Of a stretch of DNA of 64,000 bases, positions 55,861 through 64,000 are shown piece by piece. This DNA is from Candidatus Burkholderia humilis (lineage in GTDB: Bacteria > Pseudomonadota > Gammaproteobacteria > Burkholderiales > Burkholderiaceae), in contig LFMX01000009.1 in the NCBI GenBank assembly GCA_001184405.1, positions 1 to 64,000 of the forward strand. Reading direction: 5' to 3'. Under the pieces are notes generated by a model. The model worked only from the letters and a program-made list of their open reading frames with translations. It was not told the origin of the DNA and did not search any database. The position numbers were made by a program, and so were the translations under genes. How positions within the stretch are numbered: position 1 is the stretch's first letter; every line of letters begins with the position of its first letter.

Positions 55861-56613
55861 ATGAAAATAGCCGTACTGTCCGATATCCACGGCAATCTCG
55901 CCGCACTCGACGCCGTGCTTAAGCATATCGAAGAGGCAGGCGCGGATGTCATCGTCAATCTCGGCGATATTGTGTCCGGTGCGCTCGAAGCATCCGAAAC
56001 TGCGGACCGCTTGATGGCGCTTAATTTGCCGACCATCAAGGGCAATCACGAACGGCAAGTGCTGATGCTCGCTCCTGCGCGCATGGGTCCGTCGGACAAG
56101 CGCGCACACGATACGTTGCGCGCAGATCAGCGCGCGTGGCTTGCCGCATTACCTGCCACGCTACGCCTGCACGACGATGTGTTGCTCGTACATGGCACGC
56201 CCGATAGCGATCTGCATTACTTCCTCGAAACCGTGACTGAAAGCGGCTGTCGCGCGGCGACTCGAGCGCAAGTCACCGAACGGGCAAGCAATGCGGCCGC
56301 AGCGCTTATTTTGTGCGGTCATACGCATCCGCGCATGATGAAACTCGACGATGGACGCCTGATCGTCAATCCGGGCAGCGTGGGATTGCAGGCTTATGAG
56401 GATGCGCATTCGTTTGCGCATCGGATGGAAACGGGTTCGCCGCATGCGCGTTATGCCATCGTCGAATGCGTGAATGGTGCGTGGAACGCGCAGTTTGATG
56501 CGGTCAACTATGACTGGAATGCCGCCGCGCGGCGTGCAGAACGCAACGGACGCGCGGACTGGGTCGTGCCGCTTCTCACCGGTTACGTCACTTGCGCGCA
56601 GCAAAACGCCTGA
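55861..56613 (+). CDS. Metallophosphoesterase (YfcE type)
   Basis: An intact 250-residue protein. The metal motifs of the calcineurin-like family are all present: LSDIHGN (residues 6-12), NLGDIVSG, GNHER, VHGTPDSD and GHTHPRMM. It hydrolyses phosphodiesters or phosphomonoesters with a dimetal centre; the natural substrate is unknown. It follows the broken aldolase with a 3-bp gap. Its end overlaps the last out-of-frame codons of the convergent ABC permease gene. Confidence 0.9.
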   Translation: MKIAVLSDIHGNLAALDAVLKHIEEAGADVIVNLGDIVSGALEASETADRLMALNLPTIKGNHERQVLMLAPARMGPSDKRAHDTLRADQRAWLAALPATLRLHDDVLLVHGTPDSDLHYFLETVTESGCRAATRAQVTERASNAAAALILCGHTHPRMMKLDDGRLIVNPGSVGLQAYEDAHSFAHRMETGSPHARYAIVECVNGAWNAQFDAVNYDWNAAARRAERNGRADWVVPLLTGYVTCAQQNA

Positions 56614-56670
56614 GCCATCCGCGCCGCTTGCCGACATCCGTTTGCTGAAGAAACACCGCAATCACGATGA

Positions 56671-57855
56671 TCAGCCCTTTGAGCACAAGCTGCGTATTGC
56701 TGTCGATATCGTTGAGCCAAAAATATTGATTAGGAAACCGAATATTATTACGCCCGCTACGGTTCCTGACACGCGCCCCACCCCGCCCGCGAAACTCGTG
56801 CCGCCGATCACGACGGCGGCGATCGCATCGAGTTCACAGCCCATGCCTGCATCGGCCTTGCCTTGCCGATATTGCGCCGCATACAGCACGCCGACGAGCG
56901 CCGACAACAGGCCCGAGATGGCATACGCCGCCATCTTGTGACGCGCGACGTCGAGCCCTGAAACGACCGCGCATTTCTCGTTTCTGCCGATTGCATAAAG
57001 ATATTTGCCGAACACCGTGCGATTCATCACAAAGCTGACGATCACCGCGATCAGAAGAAAGAACAGTGCGGGCACCGGCACCACGTTGAAGAGCAGTGCT
57101 CGCAGCGCTTCGATATCGCGTGTCGCATTGGTGCCGCTGTAGATCGAATAGACGGCCGTATCCTGTCCCGCGATGAGACGCGCGGCGCCGAGTACGCCGA
57201 CCATCGCCGCGAGCGTCACAATGAAGGGCTGCATGTGCCCGCGCGTGATGATCCATCCATTGAGCGCGCCGAGCGTAAAGCCCGCGAGCGGCACGATCCA
57301 CATGACCGCGAGCAAAGGCATGCGATGATGCCCGTGCAATGCGATATAAATGCAAGCGAAGGCTGCAATGACGATTGCGATGCCTGCGTGCATCACGAAA
57401 GGCGCACGCATCGGCGTGTTGCTTTGACGCGCGCGCATGAAGCCGCGTATCACGTTGAGCACCGCAAGCACGATGACGAAGATTGCAATTGCATTGAGCA
57501 CGAGCGATGCATAAGTCGCGCGATTCCAGCTATCGGTCGTGAGCAGCATCGCGGTCAGCACGCTGCCCAAGCCCATGATCGTGCCCACCGACAAGTCGAT
57601 GCCCGCCGTGATGATCACAAGCGTCATGCCGATCGAAATCACGCCGACGTTGGTGACTTGCCTGAAGACATCGGAGATATTCGCGCTCGACAAAAAGATG
57701 TTGGCGCCATCGGCGGAATGCCGCGATGTCAACGCACCCACGACGAGCAGCACGATCAACCCGAGGTAATACTTGAGGATGGTGAGAAACGTGCTCAGGT
57801 GCCGGGCGCGCGTCGTGCTGGCGCTGTCCGCGAGTTGTTCCTGCGCATGAAACAT
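56671..57855 (-). CDS. Sugar ABC transporter permease, C-terminus frameshifted
   Basis: The start at 57855 gives a 394-residue RbsC-like permease. Helices include YYLGLIVLLVVGALTS, VGVISIGMTLVIITAGIDLS, the family's TAGIDLSVGTIMGLGS motif, and the EAA-like loop GRNEKCAVVSGLDVARHKMA. It ends GTVAGVIIFGFLINIFGSTI. The usual final helix (NDIDSNTQLVLKGLIIVIAV and about ten more residues) lies in another frame past 56720, so a single indel replaced the last 25 residues. It may still be inserted in the membrane. The matching ATPase gene (57880 on) is dead. Confidence 0.8.
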   Translation of the reverse strand: MFHAQEQLADSASTTRARHLSTFLTILKYYLGLIVLLVVGALTSRHSADGANIFLSSANISDVFRQVTNVGVISIGMTLVIITAGIDLSVGTIMGLGSVLTAMLLTTDSWNRATYASLVLNAIAIFVIVLAVLNVIRGFMRARQSNTPMRAPFVMHAGIAIVIAAFACIYIALHGHHRMPLLAVMWIVPLAGFTLGALNGWIITRGHMQPFIVTLAAMVGVLGAARLIAGQDTAVYSIYSGTNATRDIEALRALLFNVVPVPALFFLLIAVIVSFVMNRTVFGKYLYAIGRNEKCAVVSGLDVARHKMAAYAISGLLSALVGVLYAAQYRQGKADAGMGCELDAIAAVVIGGTSFAGGVGRVSGTVAGVIIFGFLINIFGSTISTAIRSLCSKG

Positions 57856-57879
57856 GGTCTGTCTCCGTTCAAAGCGATG

Positions 57880-59117
57880 TCAGGGCGATGCCATGCTGAT
57901 CAGCAAGTCGCCCGAAAACTGTTCGCGCGTAAGCACGCCGCGCGCATGGCCTTCGCACATCACGAGAATGCGATCGGAAAGCAACATGAGTTCGTCGATC
58001 TCCGAACTCGCGACGATCACGGTCACGCCTTCACGCGCGGCCGCAAGCACTTGTCGATAGATTTCGGCCTTGGCCGCGACATCGACGCCGCGCGTGGGTT
58101 CATCGAGCAACAACACGCGCGGCTTGGTCATCAGCCACTTGCCGATGATGAGCTTCTGCTGATTGCCGCCCGATAACGTGCGCTCGTCCTGCACAAGACT
58201 GCGATGCTTGACGTTCGACGCGCGCGCCTGCGATGCCGCCCACGCATGCAGCTTCTTGCGCTTGTAAAAGGGAAAGCCCGGCGCACGCGATAGCGACGGC
58301 AACAACAGGTTCGATTCAAGCGACTGATCGAGCACGAGGCCGTCTTTCTTGCGGTCTTCGGTGACGAACGCAAGGCCAACAGCGGCGGCGCGTGCAGGCG
58401 AGTCGGATGCGCGTGCATCTTCGGCCACATGAATTTCGCCTTCACGCCGATACACCAATACACCAATACACCAATACACCAATACACCAATACACCGAAG
58501 ATCACTTCGAGTATTTCGGTCTTGCCTGCGCCGAGCAGGCCCGAGATGCCGAACACTTCGCCTTGCTGCACCGAAAACGAAACGTCCTGCACCAGCGCGC
58601 GCTGCGTTCCATAGCGAGAGCTTGCGCACATCGATGGCGACCGCGCGTTGACGGCGCGCTTCGGCTTCGCTGCGCCCGGGCGGCGCGAAGTCCTTGCCGA
58701 TCATCATCGAGACGAGCGCGGCCGACGATTCCACTTGCCGCATGGGCAGCGTGGCGATGCGTCGTCCATCGCGCAATACGGTCACGCGATCAGCAACCGC
58801 GAACACTTCGCCCAGCCGATGACTGATCAGCACGATCCCCATGCCGCATTTGCGAAGATCGCGCACGAGCGTCAATAGCGCCTGCGTTTCCGTATCCGAT
58901 AGCGCGGAGATCGGTTCATCCATGATGAGCACGCGGGCATCGGCGAGCAGCGCTTTGGCGATTTCAACGAGCTGCTTTTCGCCGACGCGCGAAAGCCGAG
59001 TTGCGCGAGCACGTTCGACGCGGCGATCTGCATGGCGTGTCGATCGGGAAAGCCCATGCGTGTGCGCAATTCCTTGCCGAGAAAGATATTGTCGACGGCG
59101 CTCAACGTATCGACCAG
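57880..59117 (-). pseudogene. Sugar ABC transporter ATPase (RbsA type), 5' deleted, frameshifted and repeat-disrupted
   Basis: Only the part from [20 protein letters not shown] (59117 down) remains; the first Walker A and start are gone. Frames change near 59000 and 58630, with [20 protein letters not shown] in between (first Walker B). The second Walker A ([19 protein letters not shown]) is in another frame and is followed by an octanucleotide array (58452-58496) that adds a VLVYWCIG-like repeat. After it the frame for [26 protein letters not shown] and VLLLDEPTRGVDV runs to 57880. The transporter cannot be energised by this protein. Confidence 0.85.
58452..58496. repeat. Octanucleotide tandem array (ACACCAAT), five copies plus part
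   Basis: Five perfect copies of the 8-bp unit lie at 58452-58491, followed by ACACC (58492-58496). The unit length is not a multiple of three, so each gained or lost copy changes the reading frame of the ABC ATPase gene around it. Confidence 0.9.
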
Positions 59118-59119
59118 AC

Positions 59120-60079
59120 GGCTTTAGTTCGGGCTATCACGCGATGATGTCGTGCGATACCTTGCTTCTGCTCGGCTGCGACTTTCCGTATCGCCCGTTT
59201 TATCCGCCGCACGCGAAAGTCGTGCAGATCGATTGGCGCGGCGAGCAACTCGGGCGGCGTGCGCCACTTGCGTTGGGACTCGTCGGTACCATCAAGGAAA
59301 CGGTCGTAGCACTGTTGCCGAAGCTCACGCGCAAGACCGATCGCCACTTTCTTGACAATGCGCTGAAGCACTATGCGAACGCGCACAAGGATCTCGATCA
59401 TCTTGCTGGACCGTCCGCGCCCGGCCGCGCGATTCATCCGCAATACCTGGCGCGTCTGATCGATCAGCTCGCGGACGAAGACGCCATCATCACCGCCGAT
59501 GTCGGCACGCCCACGGTCTGGGCCGCACGCTATCTCACGATGAACGGCAAGCGTCAGTTGCACGGCTCGTTCAATCACGGCTCGATGGCCAACGCCATGC
59601 CGCAGGCGCTCGGCGCACAGGGCGCGCATCCGAAAAGGCAAGTGATTTCGATGTCCGGCGACGGCGGCCTCGCCATGTTACTCGGCGATCTCCTCACCAC
59701 TAAACAGCATGATTTGCCGATCAAGGTCGTCGTGTTCAACAACAGTCTGTTCGGCTTCGTATCGATGGAATTGAAGGCGGCGGGTTATGTCGATACCAAC
59801 GTCGATCTGTCGAAAACCGACTTCGCGCAGATTGCCAAGGGCGCGGGAATCTGGTCGGTGCGCGTGGAGGAATCGGAGCAACTGGAAGGCGCATTGCGCG
59901 ATGCATTCGCGCATCCGGGACCTGCGCTCGTCGATGTCGTCACCGACAAACACGAACTCGCGATGCCGCCCGCGATCGAGCTCTCGCAAGCGAAGGGCTT
60001 CAGCCTCTACATGCTGCGCGCGATTCTGAACGGCAAGGGCGACGAGATCGTCGAACTGGCGCGTACGAATCTGCGTTGA
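59120..60079 (+). pseudogene. poxB: Pyruvate dehydrogenase (quinone)/pyruvate oxidase, 5' half deleted
   Basis: Similarity starts abruptly at 59120 ([20 protein letters not shown], then DFPYRPFYP, the FAD-binding middle domain of PoxB) and continues in one clean frame to 60079. The thiamine diphosphate motif is complete ([15 protein letters not shown] followed by [11 protein letters not shown]), as is the C-terminal lipid-binding region. The N-terminal pyrimidine-binding domain with the catalytic Glu (about 200 residues) is absent. PoxB oxidises pyruvate to acetate and feeds electrons to ubiquinone at the membrane. The gene is cut at the same point as the ABC ATPase gene facing it. Confidence 0.88.
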
Positions 60080-60086
60080 GGGGACC

Positions 60087-60926
60087 ATGAACGATACGAC
60101 TCAGGCATTGCCGCTCGATCATGTTTTCGAGTTCGAAGGACAGGCTGTGCGTCATGGCGTGATCGGGGAAGGTCCGCCGCTCGTCATGGTGCATGGCACG
60201 CTGTTTTCATCGCAGGTTTGGTGGCGGATTGCGCCGATCATCGCGCGCGTTCGGCGTGTTCATTACTTCGATTTACTGGGATACGGCGCGTCGGAGATGC
60301 GTGCAGGGCAGGACGTGTCGCTCAGCGTGCAGAATCGTTTGCTTGCGGCGCTGCTGAAGCACTGGAATATCGAGCGGCCCGACGTGCTCGCGCATGATTT
60401 TGGCGGCGCAACATCGCTGAGAGCGGCGGTGCTCGATGGCTGCGAATATCGTTCGCTTCTGCTTGTCGATCCGGTCGCGATCGCGCCCTGGGGTTCGCCT
60501 TTCGTGCGGCATGTGCGGCAGCATGAAGCGGCGTTTGCGGGCGTACCGCTGTATATGCATCAGGCCATGCTCGATGCGTATTTGAAGGGCGCGGCGCATC
60601 GGCCGTTGCCGGATGAGATATTGCGCATCTACACGCAACCGTGGACGGGCGAGACCGGGCAGGCGGCATTTTATCGGCAGATCGCGCAGATGGATCAGCG
60701 CTACACAGACGAAGCGCAGCCGCATTACAAGAACCTCAAATGTCCCGTTTCAATTCTCTGGGGCGAGGAAGATCTGTGGATTCCGGTTGAGCGCGGCGTC
60801 GAACTGGCCGCAATGATTCCACACGCGCGCTTCGCTCGCGTTCCCGGTTCGGGTCACTTGATGCAGGAAGACGCGCCGGAAGCCATTGTCGGTGAATTGT
60901 TGCCGTTTCTGCAATCGGTCGTCTGA
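60087..60926 (+). CDS. Alpha/beta hydrolase
   Basis: An intact 279-residue protein 7 bp behind poxB; GAGGGGACC precedes the ATG. It has GEGPPLVMVHGTLFSSQVWW (oxyanion His-Gly), and the usual nucleophile Ser position reads AHDFGG, that is an Asp as in haloalkane dehalogenases and epoxide hydrolases. ILWGEEDLWIPVERG carries the acid residue, and PGSGHLMQEDAPEAI the catalytic His. The Asp nucleophile argues for a dehalogenase- or epoxide-hydrolase-like reaction. It probably belonged to the poxB operon, whose promoter region was lost. Confidence 0.88.
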   Translation: MNDTTQALPLDHVFEFEGQAVRHGVIGEGPPLVMVHGTLFSSQVWWRIAPIIARVRRVHYFDLLGYGASEMRAGQDVSLSVQNRLLAALLKHWNIERPDVLAHDFGGATSLRAAVLDGCEYRSLLLVDPVAIAPWGSPFVRHVRQHEAAFAGVPLYMHQAMLDAYLKGAAHRPLPDEILRIYTQPWTGETGQAAFYRQIAQMDQRYTDEAQPHYKNLKCPVSILWGEEDLWIPVERGVELAAMIPHARFARVPGSGHLMQEDAPEAIVGELLPFLQSVV

Positions 60927-60998
60927 TCGACTTAGAACTTTCCATATATTACAATCATAACAAATATGAGTTAAGCTGAGATCAATCTATCAAACGTG

Positions 60999-61013
60999 TT
61001 GTGCGTCGCACAA
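60999..61013. promoter_or_regulatory. Palindrome upstream of deoC
   Basis: TTGTGC (60999-61004) and GCACAA (61008-61013) form a perfect inverted repeat with a 3-bp centre, in the AT-rich gap before the deoC gene. It is a possible operator; no regulator gene is adjacent. Confidence 0.4.
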
Positions 61014-61026
61014 ATTGGTGTGGCGC

Positions 61027-62056
61027 ATGACGCAAAGATCTCGAGCCGATCTCATGTTGGAAACCGCATCGAAGTCCATCGTCGCGTGGCCGGGCAAGCC
61101 GCCGTTGCCCGTTGATTCACGCAATCCCGGCGTCCCGTTCGATCTCGCCTGGCGCGACGGCCTGCGCGTGAACCAGTCCGTCGCGCCGCGCGTCCACGCT
61201 CGGCGCGCGGCGCTCCGTGAAGAAAGACGCGTAAACCGCGTGGCTGCTCAAGGCGATCACGTGTATCGACCTGACGACGCTAAGCGGCGATGACACGCAC
61301 GGCCGCGTCGAACGTCTTTGCGCAAAAGTGCGCCGTCCCTTGCGCGATGACTTGTTCGAAGCGCTCGGCATGCCGCCCGTATCGATCAAGACGGGGGCGG
61401 TCTACGTCTATCACCGCTATGTGAAGATGGCCGTGCAGGCGCTCGAAGGCAGCGGCATTCCGGTATCGACGGTATCGATGGGATTTCCTGCGGGTCTCAA
61501 TCCGCATGAACTGAAGCTGCGCGAGATCGAGGCGTCGGTGAAAGACGGCGCGTCGGAGATCGATATCGTCGTGACGCGCGAGCATGTGCTGACCGGAAAC
61601 TGGCAAGCGCTCTACGATGAAATGCGCGACTTCCGCGTGGCTTGCGGCGATGCGCACGTCAAGGCGATTCTCGGCACTGGCGATATCCGCACGCTGTCGA
61701 ACGTGGCGAAGGCATCGATGATCTGCATGATGGCGGGCGCGGATTTCATCAAGACATCGACGGGCAAGGAAAGCGTTAATGCGACGCTCGACGTATCGCT
61801 CGTGATGGTGCGCATGATCCGCGAATATCTCGCACGTACCGGCGTTGCGATTGGCTTCAAGCCGGCGGGCGGCGTATCGACGGCCAAGTCCGTGCTCGAA
61901 TATCAGATCCTCATGAAGGAAGAGCTCGGCCGCGAATGGCTCGAGCCGGATCTGTTCCGCATTGGCGCATCGAGCTTGTTGGCCGATATCGAACGGCAAC
62001 TCGAACATCATGTGAGCGGACGTTATTCGTCGTTCAATCGCCATCCCGTTGCCTGA
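61027..62056 (+). pseudogene. deoC: Deoxyribose-phosphate aldolase, frameshift and nonsense codon
   Basis: The N-terminal part (RNPGVPFDLAWRDGLRVNQS) is in one frame. Near 61190 the frame changes to LGARRSVKKDA, and a TAA at 61232-61234 follows at a place where Gln is expected. The same frame then runs clean (TAWLLKAITCIDLTTLSGDD) to 62056. The catalytic core is complete: AILGTGDIRTLSNVAKASMI, the Schiff-base Lys in DFIKTSTGKESVNAT and the second Lys in IGFKPAGGVSTAKS. DeoC splits deoxyribose-5-phosphate to acetaldehyde and glyceraldehyde-3-phosphate, and the following aldehyde dehydrogenase would oxidise the acetaldehyde. Confidence 0.9.
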
Positions 62057-62072
62057 GTTACACGACTTCAAA

Positions 62073-64000
62073 ATGAGCGTAGCCGAATACTTCTCCTCGA
62101 TGGAATACGGACCTGCACCGGAAGACAATCGCGCCGCGTGCGCATGGCTTGATCAGCACGAAGGGCGCCACGGCCACTTCATCAATGGCGCATGGCAAAA
62201 GAGCGCTGAAGACGCCGCGCATTTCGAATCGCGCGAACCGGCGACGGGCCGCGTGCTGGCATCGATCGTGCAAGGCGCGTCCGATGATGTCGATGCCGCC
62301 GTGCAGTCCGCGCACGCCGCGTTCGACGCATGGCAGGCGATCGGCGGCGCGGGACGCGCGAAGCACTTGTATGCGCTCTCGCGCATGGTGCAGCGTCATA
62401 GCCGCCTGTTCGCCGTGCTCGAATCGCTCGATAACAGCAAGCCCATTCGCGAGTCGTGCGATATCGATATACCCGTTGTTTCAAGGCACTCATTCTGCAT
62501 CATGCGGGCTGGGCGCAGTTGCAGGATCGCGAGCTTGCCGACTGGGCGCCGCTCGGTGTCATCGGGGAAATCGTGCCATGGAATTTTCCGTTGTTGATGC
62601 TTGCGTGGAAAATCGCGCCTGCGTTGGCGCTCGGCAATACCGTCGTGTTGAAGCCTGCGGAATATACGCCGCTCGCCGCATTGCTGTTCGCTGAGCTGGC
62701 GCATCGTGCCGGCTTGCCGAGGGGCGTGCTCAATGTCGTGACCGGCGATGGACGCACGGGCGCGGCGCTCGTCGAGCATCCGCGTGTGGCGAAGATCGCC
62801 TTCACAGGTTCGACGGAAGTCGGCCGTCAGATTCGCGCGACGACTGCTGGCTCGGGCAAGTCGCTGACGCTCGAACTCGGCGGCAAGTCGCCGTTCATCG
62901 TTCTCGACGATGCCGATCTCGACGGCGCAGTGGAAGGCGTCGTCGATGCGATCTGGTTCAACCAAGGACAAGTGTGTTGCGCGGGCTCGCGTTTGCTCGT
63001 GCAGGAAGGCATCGAAGCGCGCTTTGTCGAGAAGCTCAAGCGCCGCATGGAAACGCTGCGCGTGGGCACGTCGCTGGACAAGAGCATTGACATGAGCACG
63101 ATTGTCGATGACGTGCAGCTCGAACGCATTCGTACGCTCGTCGATAAAGGCGAGGACGAAGGCTGCGTGATTCATCAGCCGTCGCGTGTTGCGTTGCCTG
63201 AAGGCGACGCGTTTTATCCGCCGACGCTGATCACGAATGTCGCGCCGGCATCGACGCTGGCGCAGGAGGAAATCTTCGGACCGGTGCTCGTCACGATGAG
63301 CTTTCGCACGCCGGAAGAAGCGGTCGCGCTCGCCAACAACACGCGCTATGGACTGGCCGCGAGCGTGTGGAGCGAGAACATCAGCCACGCGCTGGATGTC
63401 GCGCCGCGTCTACAATGCGGCGTTGTGTGGATCAATGCAACGAATCTCTTCGATGCCGTCGTCGGCTTCGGTGGATATCGTGAATCGGGCTTCGGACGCG
63501 AAGGCGTTTATGAATATCTGAAACCGCGTGCATGGGCGAAGCTGCCCTTGCGTAATGAAGCGAAGACTCTACAAGCCCAACCCGATTCACTCACGGATGC
63601 AACCAACGTCAACGCGCTCGATCGCACGGCGAAGCTCTTTATCAACGGCAAACAGGCGCGACCCGATAGCGGTTATTCGCGGCTCGTGCGCGCGCCTTCG
63701 GGGGAGATCGTCGGTGAAGTGGGCGAGGGCAATCGCAAGGACATTCGCAATGCCGTGGCTGCGGCGCGCGGCATGACGAAGTCGTCATCGGCAAGCGCGC
63801 ATAACCGTGCGCAAGTGCTGTACTACCTCGCAGAAAACCTGAGCGCTCGCGCTGATGAATTTGCAAAGCAACTAACTGTCCGTGCCGGCTACACCCCGCA
63901 AAATGCAAAGCGCGAAGTGGATGCATCGATCGAGCGATTCTTTACATACGCCGCATGGGCCGACAAGTACGACGGCGCGGTGCACACGCCACCTTTGCAT
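62073..64000 (+). pseudogene. Tandem aldehyde dehydrogenase, one frameshift, runs off the window
   Basis: The ATG at 62073 (SVAEYFSSMEYGPAPEDNRA) begins 16 bp after deoC. Domain 1 follows the ALDH plan. Near 62480 the frame changes; from 62495 on a single open frame continues to the right edge: LGVIGEIVPWNFPLLMLAWK, FTGSTEVGRQIRATT, the catalytic Glu in LELGGKSPFIVLDDAD and the catalytic Cys in FNQGQVCCAGSRLL. After NEAKTLQAQPDSLTDA a second ALDH domain begins (AKLFINGKQARPDSGYSRLV), so this is a fused two-domain enzyme of about 800 residues as seen beside deoC in Burkholderia. The end lies outside the window. Confidence 0.88.

Noticed and set aside
62396-63388. A 330-codon open frame on the minus strand over the aldehyde dehydrogenase
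   Set aside because: It is antisense to a clear ALDH frame with catalytic Glu and Cys motifs; its Arg/His-rich composition is typical of shadow frames in GC-rich DNA.

Overview
The window looks like a Burkholderia-lineage beta-proteobacterium (Caballeronia/Paraburkholderia type). The evidence is the GC-rich coding DNA, the gene neighbourhood argF - DUF3579 - rpsT - murJ - SirB1-like and adk - kdsB - Trm112-like - lpxK - xseA - sodB, and many accessory families typical of that group. The assignment rests on gene content and order; no search was run.

The dominant feature is gene decay. About half of the protein-coding loci are broken by frameshifts, in-frame stops, internal deletions or truncations. 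The breakage is not random. The housekeeping stretch from about 22.9 to 38.8 kb (argF, rpsT, murJ, adk, kdsB, lpxK, xseA, sodB, an EAL-like protein, mdtD-like, GntR) is almost entirely open. Catabolic, transport and regulatory loci on either side (quinate/shikimate pathway, xanthine dehydrogenase, sugar ABC transporter, poxB, deoC, several MFS and LysR genes) are mostly dead. Four of the in-frame stops fit C-to-T changes of Gln or Arg codons. I therefore favour real genome erosion, as known for host-restricted Burkholderia such as leaf-nodule symbionts, over simple read error; the host link is inference.

Layout. 0-12 kb: the end of otsA, a run of stress and envelope genes, an isolated rpoN, and broken PfpI, MFS, PEBP and GGDEF genes. 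12.3-16.1 kb: a TetR regulator beside a dead divergent quinate/shikimate degradation pair. 16.7 kb: tRNA-Arg(CCT), followed by a roughly 6 kb AT-richer, gene-poor island with a DUF6471 gene behind tandem operators, a small antitoxin-like ORF, a copD remnant, an IS607-type recombinase remnant, a remnant of a large NTPase and the 3' tail of a group II intron. 22.9-34.4 kb: the conserved core, with one broken SDR. 34.6-34.8 kb: a candidate structured small RNA with its own promoter and terminator. 35-38.8 kb: EAL-like, MdtD-like, GntR. 38.9-46.8 kb: a broken MFS gene, broken xdhABC, and broken AraC and LysR regulators. 47-54.4 kb: a mix of intact small genes and broken TAXI, sensor, LysR and TauE genes. 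54.6-64 kb: cold-shock protein, aldolase, phosphoesterase, a sugar ABC transporter fused by deletion head-to-head to poxB, a hydrolase, deoC and a tandem aldehyde dehydrogenase that runs off the window.

Taken together, the intact genes support envelope synthesis (lpxK, kdsB, murJ), nucleotide and arginine metabolism (adk, argF), translation (rpsT), DNA repair (xseA) and oxidative defence (sodB). Use of quinate, purines, deoxyribose and imported sugars, and several sensory functions, appear lost or failing. No intact new multi-gene system was found. The strongest leads for something undescribed are the small RNA downstream of sodB, the operator-controlled DUF6471 gene on the tRNA island, and the NTPase remnant.
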